A program made the translations under genes and the position numbers. A stretch of DNA of 57,474 bases from an uncultured Isoptericola sp. (GTDB taxonomy: Bacteria; Actinomycetota; Actinomycetes; Actinomycetales; Cellulomonadaceae), in the NCBI GenBank assembly GCA_947497265.1, contig CANMFP010000016.1:1-57474 (forward strand), given 5' to 3'. Positions 1 to 8,423 of the stretch are shown piece by piece; position 1 is the stretch's first letter; the number at the start of each line of letters is the position of its first letter. The notes below the pieces were generated by a model. It saw only the letters and a list, made by a program, of their open reading frames with translations. It was not told where the DNA came from and made no database searches.

Positions 1-132
1 TGCGAGTGCAGGACGATCGCGACCATCCAGGTCGAGCGATAGTCCGGAGCGAGCGTGCGAGTGCAGGACGATCGCGACCATCCAGGTCGAGCGATAGTCC
101 GGAGCGAGCGTGCGAGTGCAGGACGATCGCGA
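1..132. repeat. 55-bp tandem repeat, about 2.4 copies
   Basis: Positions 1-55 and 56-110 are identical, and 111-132 repeats the first 22 bases before the sequence diverges. Copies abut with no spacer. The array may continue beyond the left edge of the window. No credible gene is seen here; the only open frame across it reads into the hairpin at 150-207. Confidence 0.95.
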
Positions 133-149
133 GGTAGTAGCTCAGACGT

Positions 150-207
150 CGAGGTAGTACGGGGCCCGCCGAGGTAGTACTACTTCGGCGGGCCCCGTAC
201 TACCTCG
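150..207. repeat. Long hairpin upstream of the first MFS gene (REP-like or terminator-like)
   Basis: A 22-base left arm (150-171) is perfectly complementary to the right arm (186-207), with a 14-base loop. The decamer GAGGTAGTAC occurs at 151-160 and 171-180 and in inverted form in the right arm. It ends 25 bases before the GTG start of the first MFS gene. It could be a terminator for a gene left of the window, a dispersed palindromic element, or part of the MFS 5' leader. The 14-mer CCCGCCGAGGTAGT recurs inverted at 5524-5537. Confidence 0.75.
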
Positions 208-232
208 GCAGCGCCGTGAAAGGCTGGCCAGC

Positions 233-1567
233 GTGGGAGCCATCACCGAGACCTGGCAGGATCTGCGCGCTCTGCTGCGCCTGCCGGGATTCCGGCGGCT
301 CTTCGCCGTCCGGCTCGTCTCGCAGGCCGGCGACGGCATGTTCCAGGTCGGTCTGGCCTCCCTGCTCTTCTTCTCCCCGGAGCGGGCGGGCACGGCGGCG
401 GGCGTCGCCGGCGCATTCGCGGTCATGCTCGCCCCGTTCACGGTCGTCGGCCCGTTCGCGGGGGTGCTGCTGGACAGGTGGCGGCGCCGGCAGGTGCTGG
501 CGGTCGGCAACGCGGTGCGCCTCGTCCTGACCGGTGCGATGGCGGCCGTCATGCTGACCGGCGGCCTGGCGGGCGCGGGAGAGGCCGCCGTCATCGTCCT
601 CGGGCTGGCCGCCCTGAGCGTCAACCGCTTCCTGCTGGCTGCGCTGAGCGCCGGCCTGCCTCGCGTCGTCGACGGTCCTCTGCTCCTGACCGCGAACTCG
701 CTGACGCCCACCCTGGGCGCCGGAGCGGTCTTCCTCGGCGGCGGGGTCGGCTTCGTCCTCGGGCTGGGTCTGCCGCCGGGCCGGATGCACGACGCCGCCG
801 CGCTCGTCTGCGCAGCCGTCGTCTTCGGCGTCGCGGGCCTGCTGGCCCTGCGCCTGGGACGCGACCAGCTCGGGCCCGAGCACCCGGTCCGTGGACGGCT
901 CGGGGCGGAGATCGCGGCGGTCGCCCGCGGCCTGGTCGACGGCGCCCGCTACCTCGTCGCCCGACGGACGCCCGGGCAAGGGCTCCTCGTCATGGCGGCA
1001 CACCGGTTCCTCTACGGCGTCGTGTTCATCGCGGCGATCCTCATCTCCCGCAACCTGCTGGCCGAGCCGGGGAACACCTCGGCGGGCCTGGCCAACTTCG
1101 CCCTCGTCATCGCCCTCACCGGCGCGGGTGGCGCCTGCGCGGTGCTGATCACGCCGGTGCTGTCGCGTCGCACCGGCCCGCAGGGGTGGATCGTCTGCAT
1201 GCTGCTGCTCGCCGCCGCGTCGCAGCTCCTGCTGGCCACGACGCCGTCGCGCACCGTGATCCTGATCGGTGCCGGCCTGCTGGGCCTCGCCGCCCAGAGC
1301 GCGAAGATCGCCGTCGACACGATCGTCCAGCGGGACACGCACGACGACTACCGCGGCCGCGCCTTCGCGTTCTACGACGTGCTCTACAACGCGGCGTTCG
1401 TCGGTGCCGCCGTCCTGGCCGCGTTCGCGGTGCCCGACGACGGCTGGTCGCGCGGGCTCTTCATCCTCCTGGCGCTCGCCTATCTCGCCGTCGCGGCACT
1501 GATGTGGCTCCGTGGTGCCCGCGACCCCGCTGATCTCGACGTTCGTCACTCACCGGCGGCGCGCTGA
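233..1567 (+). CDS. MFS transporter (DHA3/EntS-like), 444 aa
   Basis: This is a polytopic membrane protein of about 12 hydrophobic segments. The N-terminal stretch FRRLFAVRLVSQAGDGMFQVGL resembles the first helix of exporters in the EntS/DHA3 branch of the major facilitator superfamily, which pump small molecules out by proton antiport. The substrate cannot be read from the sequence. GTG at 233 was chosen because hydrophobic coding begins soon after; no strong ribosome-binding site precedes it. The gene stands alone between a repeat-rich leader and the photoreceptor phosphatase at 1687, and no regulator is adjacent. Membership of the superfamily is firm; the subgroup is inference. Confidence 0.85.
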   Translation: MGAITETWQDLRALLRLPGFRRLFAVRLVSQAGDGMFQVGLASLLFFSPERAGTAAGVAGAFAVMLAPFTVVGPFAGVLLDRWRRRQVLAVGNAVRLVLTGAMAAVMLTGGLAGAGEAAVIVLGLAALSVNRFLLAALSAGLPRVVDGPLLLTANSLTPTLGAGAVFLGGGVGFVLGLGLPPGRMHDAAALVCAAVVFGVAGLLALRLGRDQLGPEHPVRGRLGAEIAAVARGLVDGARYLVARRTPGQGLLVMAAHRFLYGVVFIAAILISRNLLAEPGNTSAGLANFALVIALTGAGGACAVLITPVLSRRTGPQGWIVCMLLLAAASQLLLATTPSRTVILIGAGLLGLAAQSAKIAVDTIVQRDTHDDYRGRAFAFYDVLYNAAFVGAAVLAAFAVPDDGWSRGLFILLALAYLAVAALMWLRGARDPADLDVRHSPAAR

Positions 1568-1686
1568 CCCTCCAGGGCCGGGGGTGTGAGCGTGCGCACG
1601 TGGACAGGTCGCCGCGCACATCGCAAGATATAGCCGTCCGGACGGTCGAGAGAACGGCCGCCGGTGCTTCAGGACGAGAGGTACCG

Positions 1687-3810
1687 ATGACGCTGAACGA
1701 AACGTCGTCGCCGGACGGCACGACGCCGAGCACGACGGTGCTCCCCGACGTCGTCGACCCCTCGCAGGTCGCCACGGGCGGCGCGGTGCTGCTCCTGGAC
1801 ACGGCGACGCAGGAGGTGGTCGACGCCAACCGGGTCGCCGCCCGCCTGGCAGGTGACCTCGGCATCCCCTCGTCGTTCGGGTCCTGGTGCACGGCCGCGG
1901 GCATCGTGCCGGCCTTCGGTACCGCACGGTCCACGTCGGAGGCGATCCTGGCCGCGCTGCGCGAGGGTCGTGGGATCGCGGTCCGGTCGACGCGGCGTGG
2001 GGGCGACGCGATCTCGTGGGCGGTCGGGCTACCACTCGTCGGTGCGCCGGACCGACTCGCCGACCGGGCCCTCCTGGTCCTGCTGCCGCTCGCCGGGCTC
2101 GGGGAGCCGTCCGAGCCGGATTCATCGCCGGGCAGCCTGCAGATGCGGGCCGCCGTCGCGAGCCACCTGAGCTTCACCATCTCCGACCCGTCGCTGCCCG
2201 ACGACCCGCTGGTCTGGGTGAACCCTGCGTTCTGCGAGGTGACGGGCTACAGCGCGGACGAGGTGCTCGGGCGCAACTGCCGGTTCCTGCAGGGCCCCGG
2301 CACCGACCCCGGGGCCGTCGCGCGCATCCGGACGGCGATCGAGGCCGGCGAGGCCGTGGGCGAGACCCTGCTCAACCACCGCAAGGACGGGACTCCGTTC
2401 TGGAACCAGGTGGTCGTCTCGCCCGTGCACGACGAGGAAGGGCGGGTCACCCATCACGTCGGCATCCAGGCCGACGTGACCGAGCGCGTCCATGCCGAGC
2501 GACGACACGTCCTCGAGCTCGACGAGGTCAACCGGGAGAACCAGCGCCTCAGCCTGCTCGCCTCGATCACGCAGGCGCTCGTCGACCTCTTCGACGAGGA
2601 CTCGGGCGCCGCCCTCCTGCCCGAGCTCGTGGCCCCGCACTTCGGGACCTGGTGCGCCGTCGTGGTCACCGACGGCACCGGCGAGCCGCGGCTCGTGCAC
2701 GGCGCGGCCCGCGACCCGGAGCGGGCGGCGGACATCGCGGTGCTCGAACGCTCGCACCGCTGGGTGCTGGAGTCCCCCTCCGTGCTGCACGTGCTGTCGA
2801 CGCACCACAGCCAGGTGCCGGCGCCCTTCCCTGTCGAGGTCGCCTCGCTGGCGGACCGCACCACGCCGGAGGAGCTGGCGGCGCTGGAGCGACTGGGCCT
2901 CGGGACCGCCCTCGTCGTCCCGCTGCGCGGCCGCGACCGCCACACCGGTGTGCTGGTGGTCGTCAGCGAGGACGAGGACGCGTTCTCCCGTGACGACCTC
3001 CACGACATCGTGGCGCTCGGAGCCCGGGCCGGGCTGGCGCTCGACAACGCCCGGCTCTACCACCGCGAGCACCAGGCGGCCCTGACGCTGCAGCGCAGCA
3101 TGCTCCCGGAGATCGTCGCCGCGCCAGGGCTGGACTGCGCTGCGCTGTACGACCCGGCCTCCGACGGCACGGACGTCGGCGGCGACTGGTACGACGTGGT
3201 GCCGCTGCCCACCGGGCGCGTCGCCGTCACGGTGGGCGACGTCGTCGGGCACGACGTCCGGGCGGCTGCGTCGATGGGCCAGCTGCGTTCCGTCATCCGC
3301 ACCGAGGCCTGGTCCGGCCGGAGCCCGGCCGAGGTCGTCGCGGGGATGGACGACCTCGTGCGCAGCCTGGGCATGGCGGACATCGCGACGTGCGTGTTCG
3401 CCCTCGTGGACCCGCCCGACGCCCACGGCACACGCCGGATCACCTACACGCGGTCCGGCCACCTGGCCCCGCTCCTGCTGCGCGTCGACGGGAGCGTCGA
3501 ACTCCTGGACGGCGCGCTCACCACCCCGATCGGTGCACCGATCATCGGTGAGGAGGTCCCGCAGGCCGAGGCCCTCCTGCATCCCGGGGACGTCCTCGTC
3601 CTGTTCACGGACGGGCTGGTCGAGCGCCGGGACCGTCCGCTGCGCGCCCAGCTCGCTAACCTCGCCACCTGCGCCGGCGAGATCGAGCAGGGGATGGATG
3701 CGGCCGGCGTCCGGGACGCGATCGTCGAGGTGTGCGCAGACGGCAGGCGCGAGGACGACACCTGCGTGCTGGTGGTGCGCAACATCCCGAGCGGTGAGTC
3801 CACCGACTGA
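1687..3810 (+). CDS. LOV-GAF-SpoIIE (PP2C) photoreceptor phosphatase, 707 aa
   Basis: A multidomain soluble sensor. Residues about 25-130 look like a degenerate PAS domain. Residues about 150-275 form a PAS/LOV domain with the flavin-adduct motif GRNCRFLQG, whose Cys198 would form the blue-light photoadduct with FMN. Residues about 290-465 are a GAF domain. Residues about 468-700 are a SpoIIE/RsbU-type PP2C phosphatase with DVGGDWYDVV, GDVVGHD and the late acidic motif REDDTCVLV. Such phosphatases usually dephosphorylate anti-anti-sigma factors. ATG 1687 follows a GAGAGGTACCG leader; an in-frame extension upstream to 1600 has no support. No sigma or anti-sigma gene is adjacent, so the partner must lie elsewhere. 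Domain calls are firm; light sensing is a family-based prediction. Confidence 0.9.
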   Translation: MTLNETSSPDGTTPSTTVLPDVVDPSQVATGGAVLLLDTATQEVVDANRVAARLAGDLGIPSSFGSWCTAAGIVPAFGTARSTSEAILAALREGRGIAVRSTRRGGDAISWAVGLPLVGAPDRLADRALLVLLPLAGLGEPSEPDSSPGSLQMRAAVASHLSFTISDPSLPDDPLVWVNPAFCEVTGYSADEVLGRNCRFLQGPGTDPGAVARIRTAIEAGEAVGETLLNHRKDGTPFWNQVVVSPVHDEEGRVTHHVGIQADVTERVHAERRHVLELDEVNRENQRLSLLASITQALVDLFDEDSGAALLPELVAPHFGTWCAVVVTDGTGEPRLVHGAARDPERAADIAVLERSHRWVLESPSVLHVLSTHHSQVPAPFPVEVASLADRTTPEELAALERLGLGTALVVPLRGRDRHTGVLVVVSEDEDAFSRDDLHDIVALGARAGLALDNARLYHREHQAALTLQRSMLPEIVAAPGLDCAALYDPASDGTDVGGDWYDVVPLPTGRVAVTVGDVVGHDVRAAASMGQLRSVIRTEAWSGRSPAEVVAGMDDLVRSLGMADIATCVFALVDPPDAHGTRRITYTRSGHLAPLLLRVDGSVELLDGALTTPIGAPIIGEEVPQAEALLHPGDVLVLFTDGLVERRDRPLRAQLANLATCAGEIEQGMDAAGVRDAIVEVCADGRREDDTCVLVVRNIPSGESTD

Positions 3811-3973
3811 CCACCCCTTCGGCGCCCGAACGACGTCCGATGAGTCCCGAGCGAAAAACAGGTCGCTCCCTGCAGTGGAATACCGCACCCTGGTGACGAC
3901 TTGAGTTGACGGGTCAGTCCGTGCGCAGCGTCGCCCGCGGTCGGCAAGGAGCGACGAACCGGGAGAGGGACAC

Positions 3974-5458
3974 ATGTCTGTACGTACCACCGAGGCTGCG
4001 CCCGGTCCCACCGAGCGGAGCGCGGGCCGGTCGGGCGACGGGCTGGCACCCGAGCACTTCCGGGTCATCGCCCTGCTGCTCGTCTCGGCGTTCGTCGTGA
4101 TCCTCAACGAGACCACCATGGGTGTGGCCCTGCCGGCGGTCATGGAGGAGTTCGACATCCCGGAGTCGTCCGGGCAGTGGCTCACCACCGGGTTCCTCCT
4201 GACGATGGCGGTGGTCATCCCGTCCACCGGCTGGCTCCTGCAGCGGCTGGGCACCCGCGGCGCCTTCATCCTCGCGATGTCCCTGTTCACGACGGGCACG
4301 TTCCTCGCCGCGATCGCACCGGTGTTCGGGCTGCTCGTCGCGGCCCGTGTGGTCCAGGCGTCGGGCACGGCGATCATGATGCCGCTGCTCATGACGACGG
4401 TGATGAGCACGGTGCTGCCGCACCGTCGCGGGCGCGTGATGGGCAACGTGTCGCTGGTGATCGCCGTCGCCCCGGCGCTCGGTCCCACCGTCTCCGGGGC
4501 CGTCGTCACCGGCCTGGGGTGGCGCGAGGTCTTCTGGGTCGTCCTGCCGATCGCGGCGGTCTCGCTGCTGCTCGGCGCGCTGCTGGTCCGGGACGTCGCG
4601 GACCGCGCACGCACCCGCCTGGACCCGCTCTCCCTGCTCCTGGCCGCGGTGGCCTTCGGCGGGCTGGTGTACGGGCTCTCGGCCCTCGGTGAGGCGGCGC
4701 AGCACGACCTTCCGGTCTCGCCGGCCGTCCCGCTGGTCGCGGGCGCGGCGTTCCTCGGACTGTTCGTGTGGCGCCAGCTCGTGCTGCAGCGCACCGACTC
4801 CGCCCTGCTGGACCTGCGGGTGTTCCGTGCGCAGGGCTTCACCGTGGGGCTGTCCGTGATGGCGGTCAGCATGGTCGCGATGTTCGGCATGATCATCGGG
4901 CTCCCCCTCGTCCTCCAGCGCGGGATGGGCCTGGACGCGCTGACGGCCGGCCTGCTCATGCTGCCCGGTGGTCTGCTCATGGGTCTGCTCGGTCCGGTCG
5001 TCGGCCGGCTCTACGACCGCGTCGGGCCGCGGCCGCTCGCGATCCCGGGGGTCGCCGCCGTCGGTGTCGCGATGCTCCTGTTCGCGTCCCTGTCGCCGAC
5101 GTCGCCGCTCTGGGCGGTGGTGGTGGGCCACCTCGTCCTGAGCCTGGGTCTGGCGTTCATCTTCACGCCGACGTTCACGTCGGCGCTCGGTGGCCTCCGT
5201 CCGGGGCTCTACTCGCACGGCTCCGCCGCGATCACGACGGTCCAGCAGCTCGCGGGTGCCGCCGGCACGGCGCTCTTCGTCGCGCTGCTCACGCTGCGCA
5301 AGGTGTCGCTGGTCGACGGCGGTGCCACCGAGGCGCAGGCCACGACCGGGGGCGCACAGCTCGCGTTCACCGTGGCGGCCGCCGTCGTCGTCGGTGCGCT
5401 CGTGCTGGCCACGCGCCTGCGCAAGTCGGAGGCTCCCGAGGGCGTGTCCTCGCACTGA
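3974..5458 (+). CDS. MFS drug-exporter (DHA2, EmrB/QacA family), 494 aa
   Basis: The length and about 14 hydrophobic segments match the DHA2 proton-driven multidrug efflux family. The antiporter motif appears as APALGPTVSG, and the N-terminal motif as LNETTMGVALPAVMEEF. The ATG at 3974 is preceded by GGGAGAGGGACAC, a usable ribosome-binding site. The 163-base gap after the phosphatase gene could hold its promoter, but no convincing -35/-10 pair was seen. It converges on another MFS gene at 5505, with a possible stem at 5493-5522 between them. Substrate is unknown. Confidence 0.88.
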   Translation: MSVRTTEAAPGPTERSAGRSGDGLAPEHFRVIALLLVSAFVVILNETTMGVALPAVMEEFDIPESSGQWLTTGFLLTMAVVIPSTGWLLQRLGTRGAFILAMSLFTTGTFLAAIAPVFGLLVAARVVQASGTAIMMPLLMTTVMSTVLPHRRGRVMGNVSLVIAVAPALGPTVSGAVVTGLGWREVFWVVLPIAAVSLLLGALLVRDVADRARTRLDPLSLLLAAVAFGGLVYGLSALGEAAQHDLPVSPAVPLVAGAAFLGLFVWRQLVLQRTDSALLDLRVFRAQGFTVGLSVMAVSMVAMFGMIIGLPLVLQRGMGLDALTAGLLMLPGGLLMGLLGPVVGRLYDRVGPRPLAIPGVAAVGVAMLLFASLSPTSPLWAVVVGHLVLSLGLAFIFTPTFTSALGGLRPGLYSHGSAAITTVQQLAGAAGTALFVALLTLRKVSLVDGGATEAQATTGGAQLAFTVAAAVVVGALVLATRLRKSEAPEGVSSH

Positions 5459-5504
5459 GGGTGGGACGACGCCCAGCGCGGTACGACCTCGCCGGGACGC
5501 GGAA

Positions 5505-6710
5505 CTACCGCGCGGCGTCCCGCACTACCTCGGCGGGTGGCGGCCCGTGCTTCGTGGTGCGGGCCGCCACCCGGTACGCCGGGGCGAGTGCGACGACGCC
5601 CAGGGCGATCACCGCCGGCACGGTGAACGCCCAACGCAGGCTCGCGAGCTCCGCTACCCCGCCGATCAGACCCGCACCCAGCACGAAACCGACGTAGTTG
5701 AAGAGGTTCACGCGCGCGACCGCCACACCGGTCGTGTCGAGCGCCCCGGCCACGGAGAACGACAGCGGCACGACGACGCTGAGCCCCAGGCCGGTCGCGG
5801 CGAAGCCCAGGACGGCGACCCACGGCACCGGGGCGAGGGCCACGAGGCCGAGGCCGGTCGCGCCGATCAGCCCGCCGACCGCCACCGGCAGCACCGGGCC
5901 GAACCGGTTCACCTGGGCGTCCGCCGCGAGCCGGCCGACGAGCTGGCAACCGAGGTACGCGGCCAGCCCCAGCGGCGCCACCTCGGCCGTACTGTCCAGC
6001 GCGTCGGCGATGTACTTGGTCGACCAGTTCGAGACGGCGGAGTCCGCCAGGTAGACGATGGCGACGGCGGTGCCGACCAGCAGGACCGGCCGCCACGGCA
6101 CCCGGGCCGGAGCGGCATCGGTGCTCGCGCCCGTGACCGACGGCGGCACGTCTGCCCGATGGTCCAGCAGCAGCGGCGCCGCCACCAGGTCCACCACGAC
6201 CGCCACCGCCGCGACCAGTCCGAGCCCTGCCACGAGCCCCCAGTCCAGGGAGTGGGCGAGCACCGCCGCCAGCGAGCCGAGGACTCCGCCGACGCTCCAG
6301 GCGCCGTGGAACGAGTTGAGCAGGCTGCGCCCGTACCGACGCTCCACCGCGACGCCCTGCATGTTCATCGTGGCGTCGACCATGCCGAGCAGGAGCCCCA
6401 CCAGCGCCACCACGGGGTAGAGGACCGCCGTCGACGGCGCGAGGCCGGTCGCGAGGACGGCCAGCGCGACGAGCGGGCCCGCGACGCGCAGCAGCACCGC
6501 GCTCCCCGTGCGCGGTGCCAGGTGTCCCGCGAGGACGCTGCCGAGGCCCGCCACCACCGGTACCACGAGCAGCACCAGCGTCAGCTCGGCGTCCGAGATC
6601 CCCAGGCCGTCCTGCAGGGTGGGCACCTGGGCCAGCAGCCCGGCGAAGCACAGTCCCTGGACGGCGTAGAAGGCGGTCGCTCCCGCACGTGCCCTGCGAT
6701 CGGTCCCCAT
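5505..6710 (-). CDS. MFS transporter, YbjJ-like, 401 aa
   Basis: Twelve-helix MFS protein. The central segment LGMVDATMNMQGVAVERRYGR followed by FHGAWSVGG resembles the YbjJ-type subgroup, whose substrates are poorly defined. ATG at 6710 was chosen because GGAGG stands about six bases upstream on the minus strand; the frame extends further to 6764 but without support. It is unrelated in sequence to the other two MFS proteins in the window. It is followed 69 bases upstream by the CCA-adding enzyme gene on the same strand, which may be cotranscribed with it. Confidence 0.85.
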   Translation of the reverse strand: MGTDRRARAGATAFYAVQGLCFAGLLAQVPTLQDGLGISDAELTLVLLVVPVVAGLGSVLAGHLAPRTGSAVLLRVAGPLVALAVLATGLAPSTAVLYPVVALVGLLLGMVDATMNMQGVAVERRYGRSLLNSFHGAWSVGGVLGSLAAVLAHSLDWGLVAGLGLVAAVAVVVDLVAAPLLLDHRADVPPSVTGASTDAAPARVPWRPVLLVGTAVAIVYLADSAVSNWSTKYIADALDSTAEVAPLGLAAYLGCQLVGRLAADAQVNRFGPVLPVAVGGLIGATGLGLVALAPVPWVAVLGFAATGLGLSVVVPLSFSVAGALDTTGVAVARVNLFNYVGFVLGAGLIGGVAELASLRWAFTVPAVIALGVVALAPAYRVAARTTKHGPPPAEVVRDAAR

Positions 6711-6779
6711 GGTCCGCCTCCGCTCGACAGGTCCCGCAGGACGCGGCGACCTCGCGCGCCCCACCCTAGGGGCGGGACC

Positions 6780-8267
6780 TCACTCCTGGCGAGATTCCCA
6801 CCAGGCCGTCAGCTCCGCCGTCGCGCGCTCCGTACCGAGCGGGCCGTGCTCCATGCGCAGCGCGAGCAGGTGCTTGTACGCCGCGCCCACCGCCGGGCCC
6901 GGGCCGATGCCGAGGATCTCCATGATCTGCGTCCCGTCCAGGTCGGGTCGGATCGAGTCGATCTCCTCCTGCTCGCGCAGCGCCGCGATGCGGTTCTCCA
7001 GGTCCGTGTAGGCGTCCGCGAGCCGCTTCGCCTTGCGCCGGTTCCGGGTGGTGCAGTCCGCCCGGGTGAGCCGGTGCAGCCGCTCGAGCAGCGGCCCGGC
7101 GTCGGTGACGTACCGGCGCACCGCGGAGTCGCTCCAGGCCCCGTCGCCGTAGCCGTGGAACCTCAGGTGCAGCTCGACGAGCCGCGCGACGTCCTTGACC
7201 ACCTGCTTCTCGAACTTCAGGGCCCGCAGCCGCTTGGCCACCATCTTCGCCCCGACCACCTCGTGGTGGTGGAAGCTGACACCTCCGCCGGACTCGAACC
7301 GGCGCGTCGGGGGCTTGCCGATGTCGTGCAGCAGCGCGGCGAGCCGCAGCACCAGGTCCGGCGCCGGTACGGGGCCTTCCGGTCCCGTCTCCTGCGCGAC
7401 GGCCTGGTCGAGCACGATGAGGGAGTGCTCGTAGACGTCCTTGTGCCGGTGGTGCTCGTCGATCTCCAGGCGCAGCGCGGGCAGCTCGGGCAGCACCCGG
7501 TCGGCGAGGCCGGTCTCCACGAGCACCTGCAGCCCGGCCCGCGGCGACGGCGCGCACACCAGCTTCGTCAGCTCGGCCTGCACCCGCTCCGCCGAGACGA
7601 TGTCGAGCCGCGGAGCCATGTCCACGATCGCCGCGCGGGTCGCCGGCTCGACGTCGAACCCGAGCTGCGCGGCGAACCGCGCCACGCGGAGCATGCGCAG
7701 CGGGTCGTCGTCGAACGAGCGCTCCGGGGCGATCGGGGTGCGCAGCACCTTCGCCGCCAGGTCGGCGAGCCCTCCGAACGGGTCGACGAACGTCAGGTCC
7801 GGCAGGCGCACAGCCATGGCGTTGACAGTGAGGTCGCGCCGGGAGAGGTCGCCGTCGAGCGAGTCGCCGAACGCCACGACCGGCTTGCGGGAGGCGGCGT
7901 CGTACTCGTCGGTGCGGTACGTGGTCACCTCGACGACGATGTCGTCTGCGGTGCCCGTGTCGGCGGCGCCCCGGCCGAACCGCCGGGCGCCGATGGTGCC
8001 GAACTCCTTGCCGATGTCCCAGTGGGCGTCGCCCCAGCGTGCCAGCAGCCGCTGCGTCTCATCAGGAGAGGCCGAGGTCGCGAAGTCGAGGTCGGCGCTC
8101 GCGCGGCCGAGGAACGCGTCGCGGACCGGACCGCCCACGAGGGCCAGCTCGTGCCCGGCCGCGGCGAAGGTCTCGCCGAGCTCGACGGCGGCGGGGGCCA
8201 TCTGGGTCAGCACGCTCAGGGCCTGGTGGAGGAGCCGGGCGGGGGCAGGGTTCGCTGGGGTCGACAC
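6780..8267 (-). CDS. pcnA/cca: CCA tRNA nucleotidyltransferase with HD domain, 495 aa
   Basis: Adds or repairs the 3'-CCA end of tRNAs. The N-terminal polymerase-beta-like head carries the class II signature LVGGPVRDAFLGR followed by DLDFAT, whose acidic pair binds the metals. The RNA-binding segment FDDDPLRMLRVARFAAQLGF follows, and then an HD phosphohydrolase domain with LLHDIGK. Length fits actinobacterial members. GTG at 8267 lies about 13 bases after GGGAGG on the minus strand; longer reading to 8501 would overlap the divergent Nudix gene. The divergence from the Nudix/DUF6049/murJ operon is the usual arrangement near actinobacterial origins. Confidence 0.95.
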   Translation of the reverse strand: MSTPANPAPARLLHQALSVLTQMAPAAVELGETFAAAGHELALVGGPVRDAFLGRASADLDFATSASPDETQRLLARWGDAHWDIGKEFGTIGARRFGRGAADTGTADDIVVEVTTYRTDEYDAASRKPVVAFGDSLDGDLSRRDLTVNAMAVRLPDLTFVDPFGGLADLAAKVLRTPIAPERSFDDDPLRMLRVARFAAQLGFDVEPATRAAIVDMAPRLDIVSAERVQAELTKLVCAPSPRAGLQVLVETGLADRVLPELPALRLEIDEHHRHKDVYEHSLIVLDQAVAQETGPEGPVPAPDLVLRLAALLHDIGKPPTRRFESGGGVSFHHHEVVGAKMVAKRLRALKFEKQVVKDVARLVELHLRFHGYGDGAWSDSAVRRYVTDAGPLLERLHRLTRADCTTRNRRKAKRLADAYTDLENRIAALREQEEIDSIRPDLDGTQIMEILGIGPGPAVGAAYKHLLALRMEHGPLGTERATAELTAWWESRQE

Positions 8268-8411
8268 GACGTCCCATCCTCCCAGATCGCGGCCGCTCGC
8301 GCGTCGGCGTCGCACCAGAGTTCCCGTTGCGGATTTTGTCCCAGTTTGTGCCGGAGCGAGCGCTGGGCGATCTCTGGGCCGCGCGTCGTCCGGATGCCCC
8401 GACGAACTCGG

Positions 8412-8417
8412 TAGGGT
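8412..8417 (+). promoter_or_regulatory. Predicted -10 box of a leaderless Nudix transcript
   Basis: TAGGGT fits the actinobacterial TANNNT -10 pattern and ends six bases before the ATG at 8424. Transcription would therefore start at the A of the start codon, and no ribosome-binding site is present. No good -35 hexamer was recognised. Confidence 0.5.
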
Positions 8418-8423
8418 GTGCGC

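Noticed and set aside
1-132. Possible CRISPR array at the left edge
   Set aside because: The units are 55 bp and directly adjacent with no unique spacers, and no cas gene is seen.
1600-1686. N-terminal extension of the LOV phosphatase
   Set aside because: Adds 29 residues without similarity and has no ribosome-binding site, whereas ATG 1687 has one.
2122-4980. 952-residue open frame on the minus strand
   Set aside because: It overlaps the phosphatase and MFS genes, is rich in Arg/Gly/Asp without domains, and is a typical high-GC antisense shadow.
5190-8414. 1074-residue open frame on the plus strand
   Set aside because: It runs antisense to the YbjJ-like MFS and CCA-adding enzyme genes and has no recognisable domain; shadow frame.
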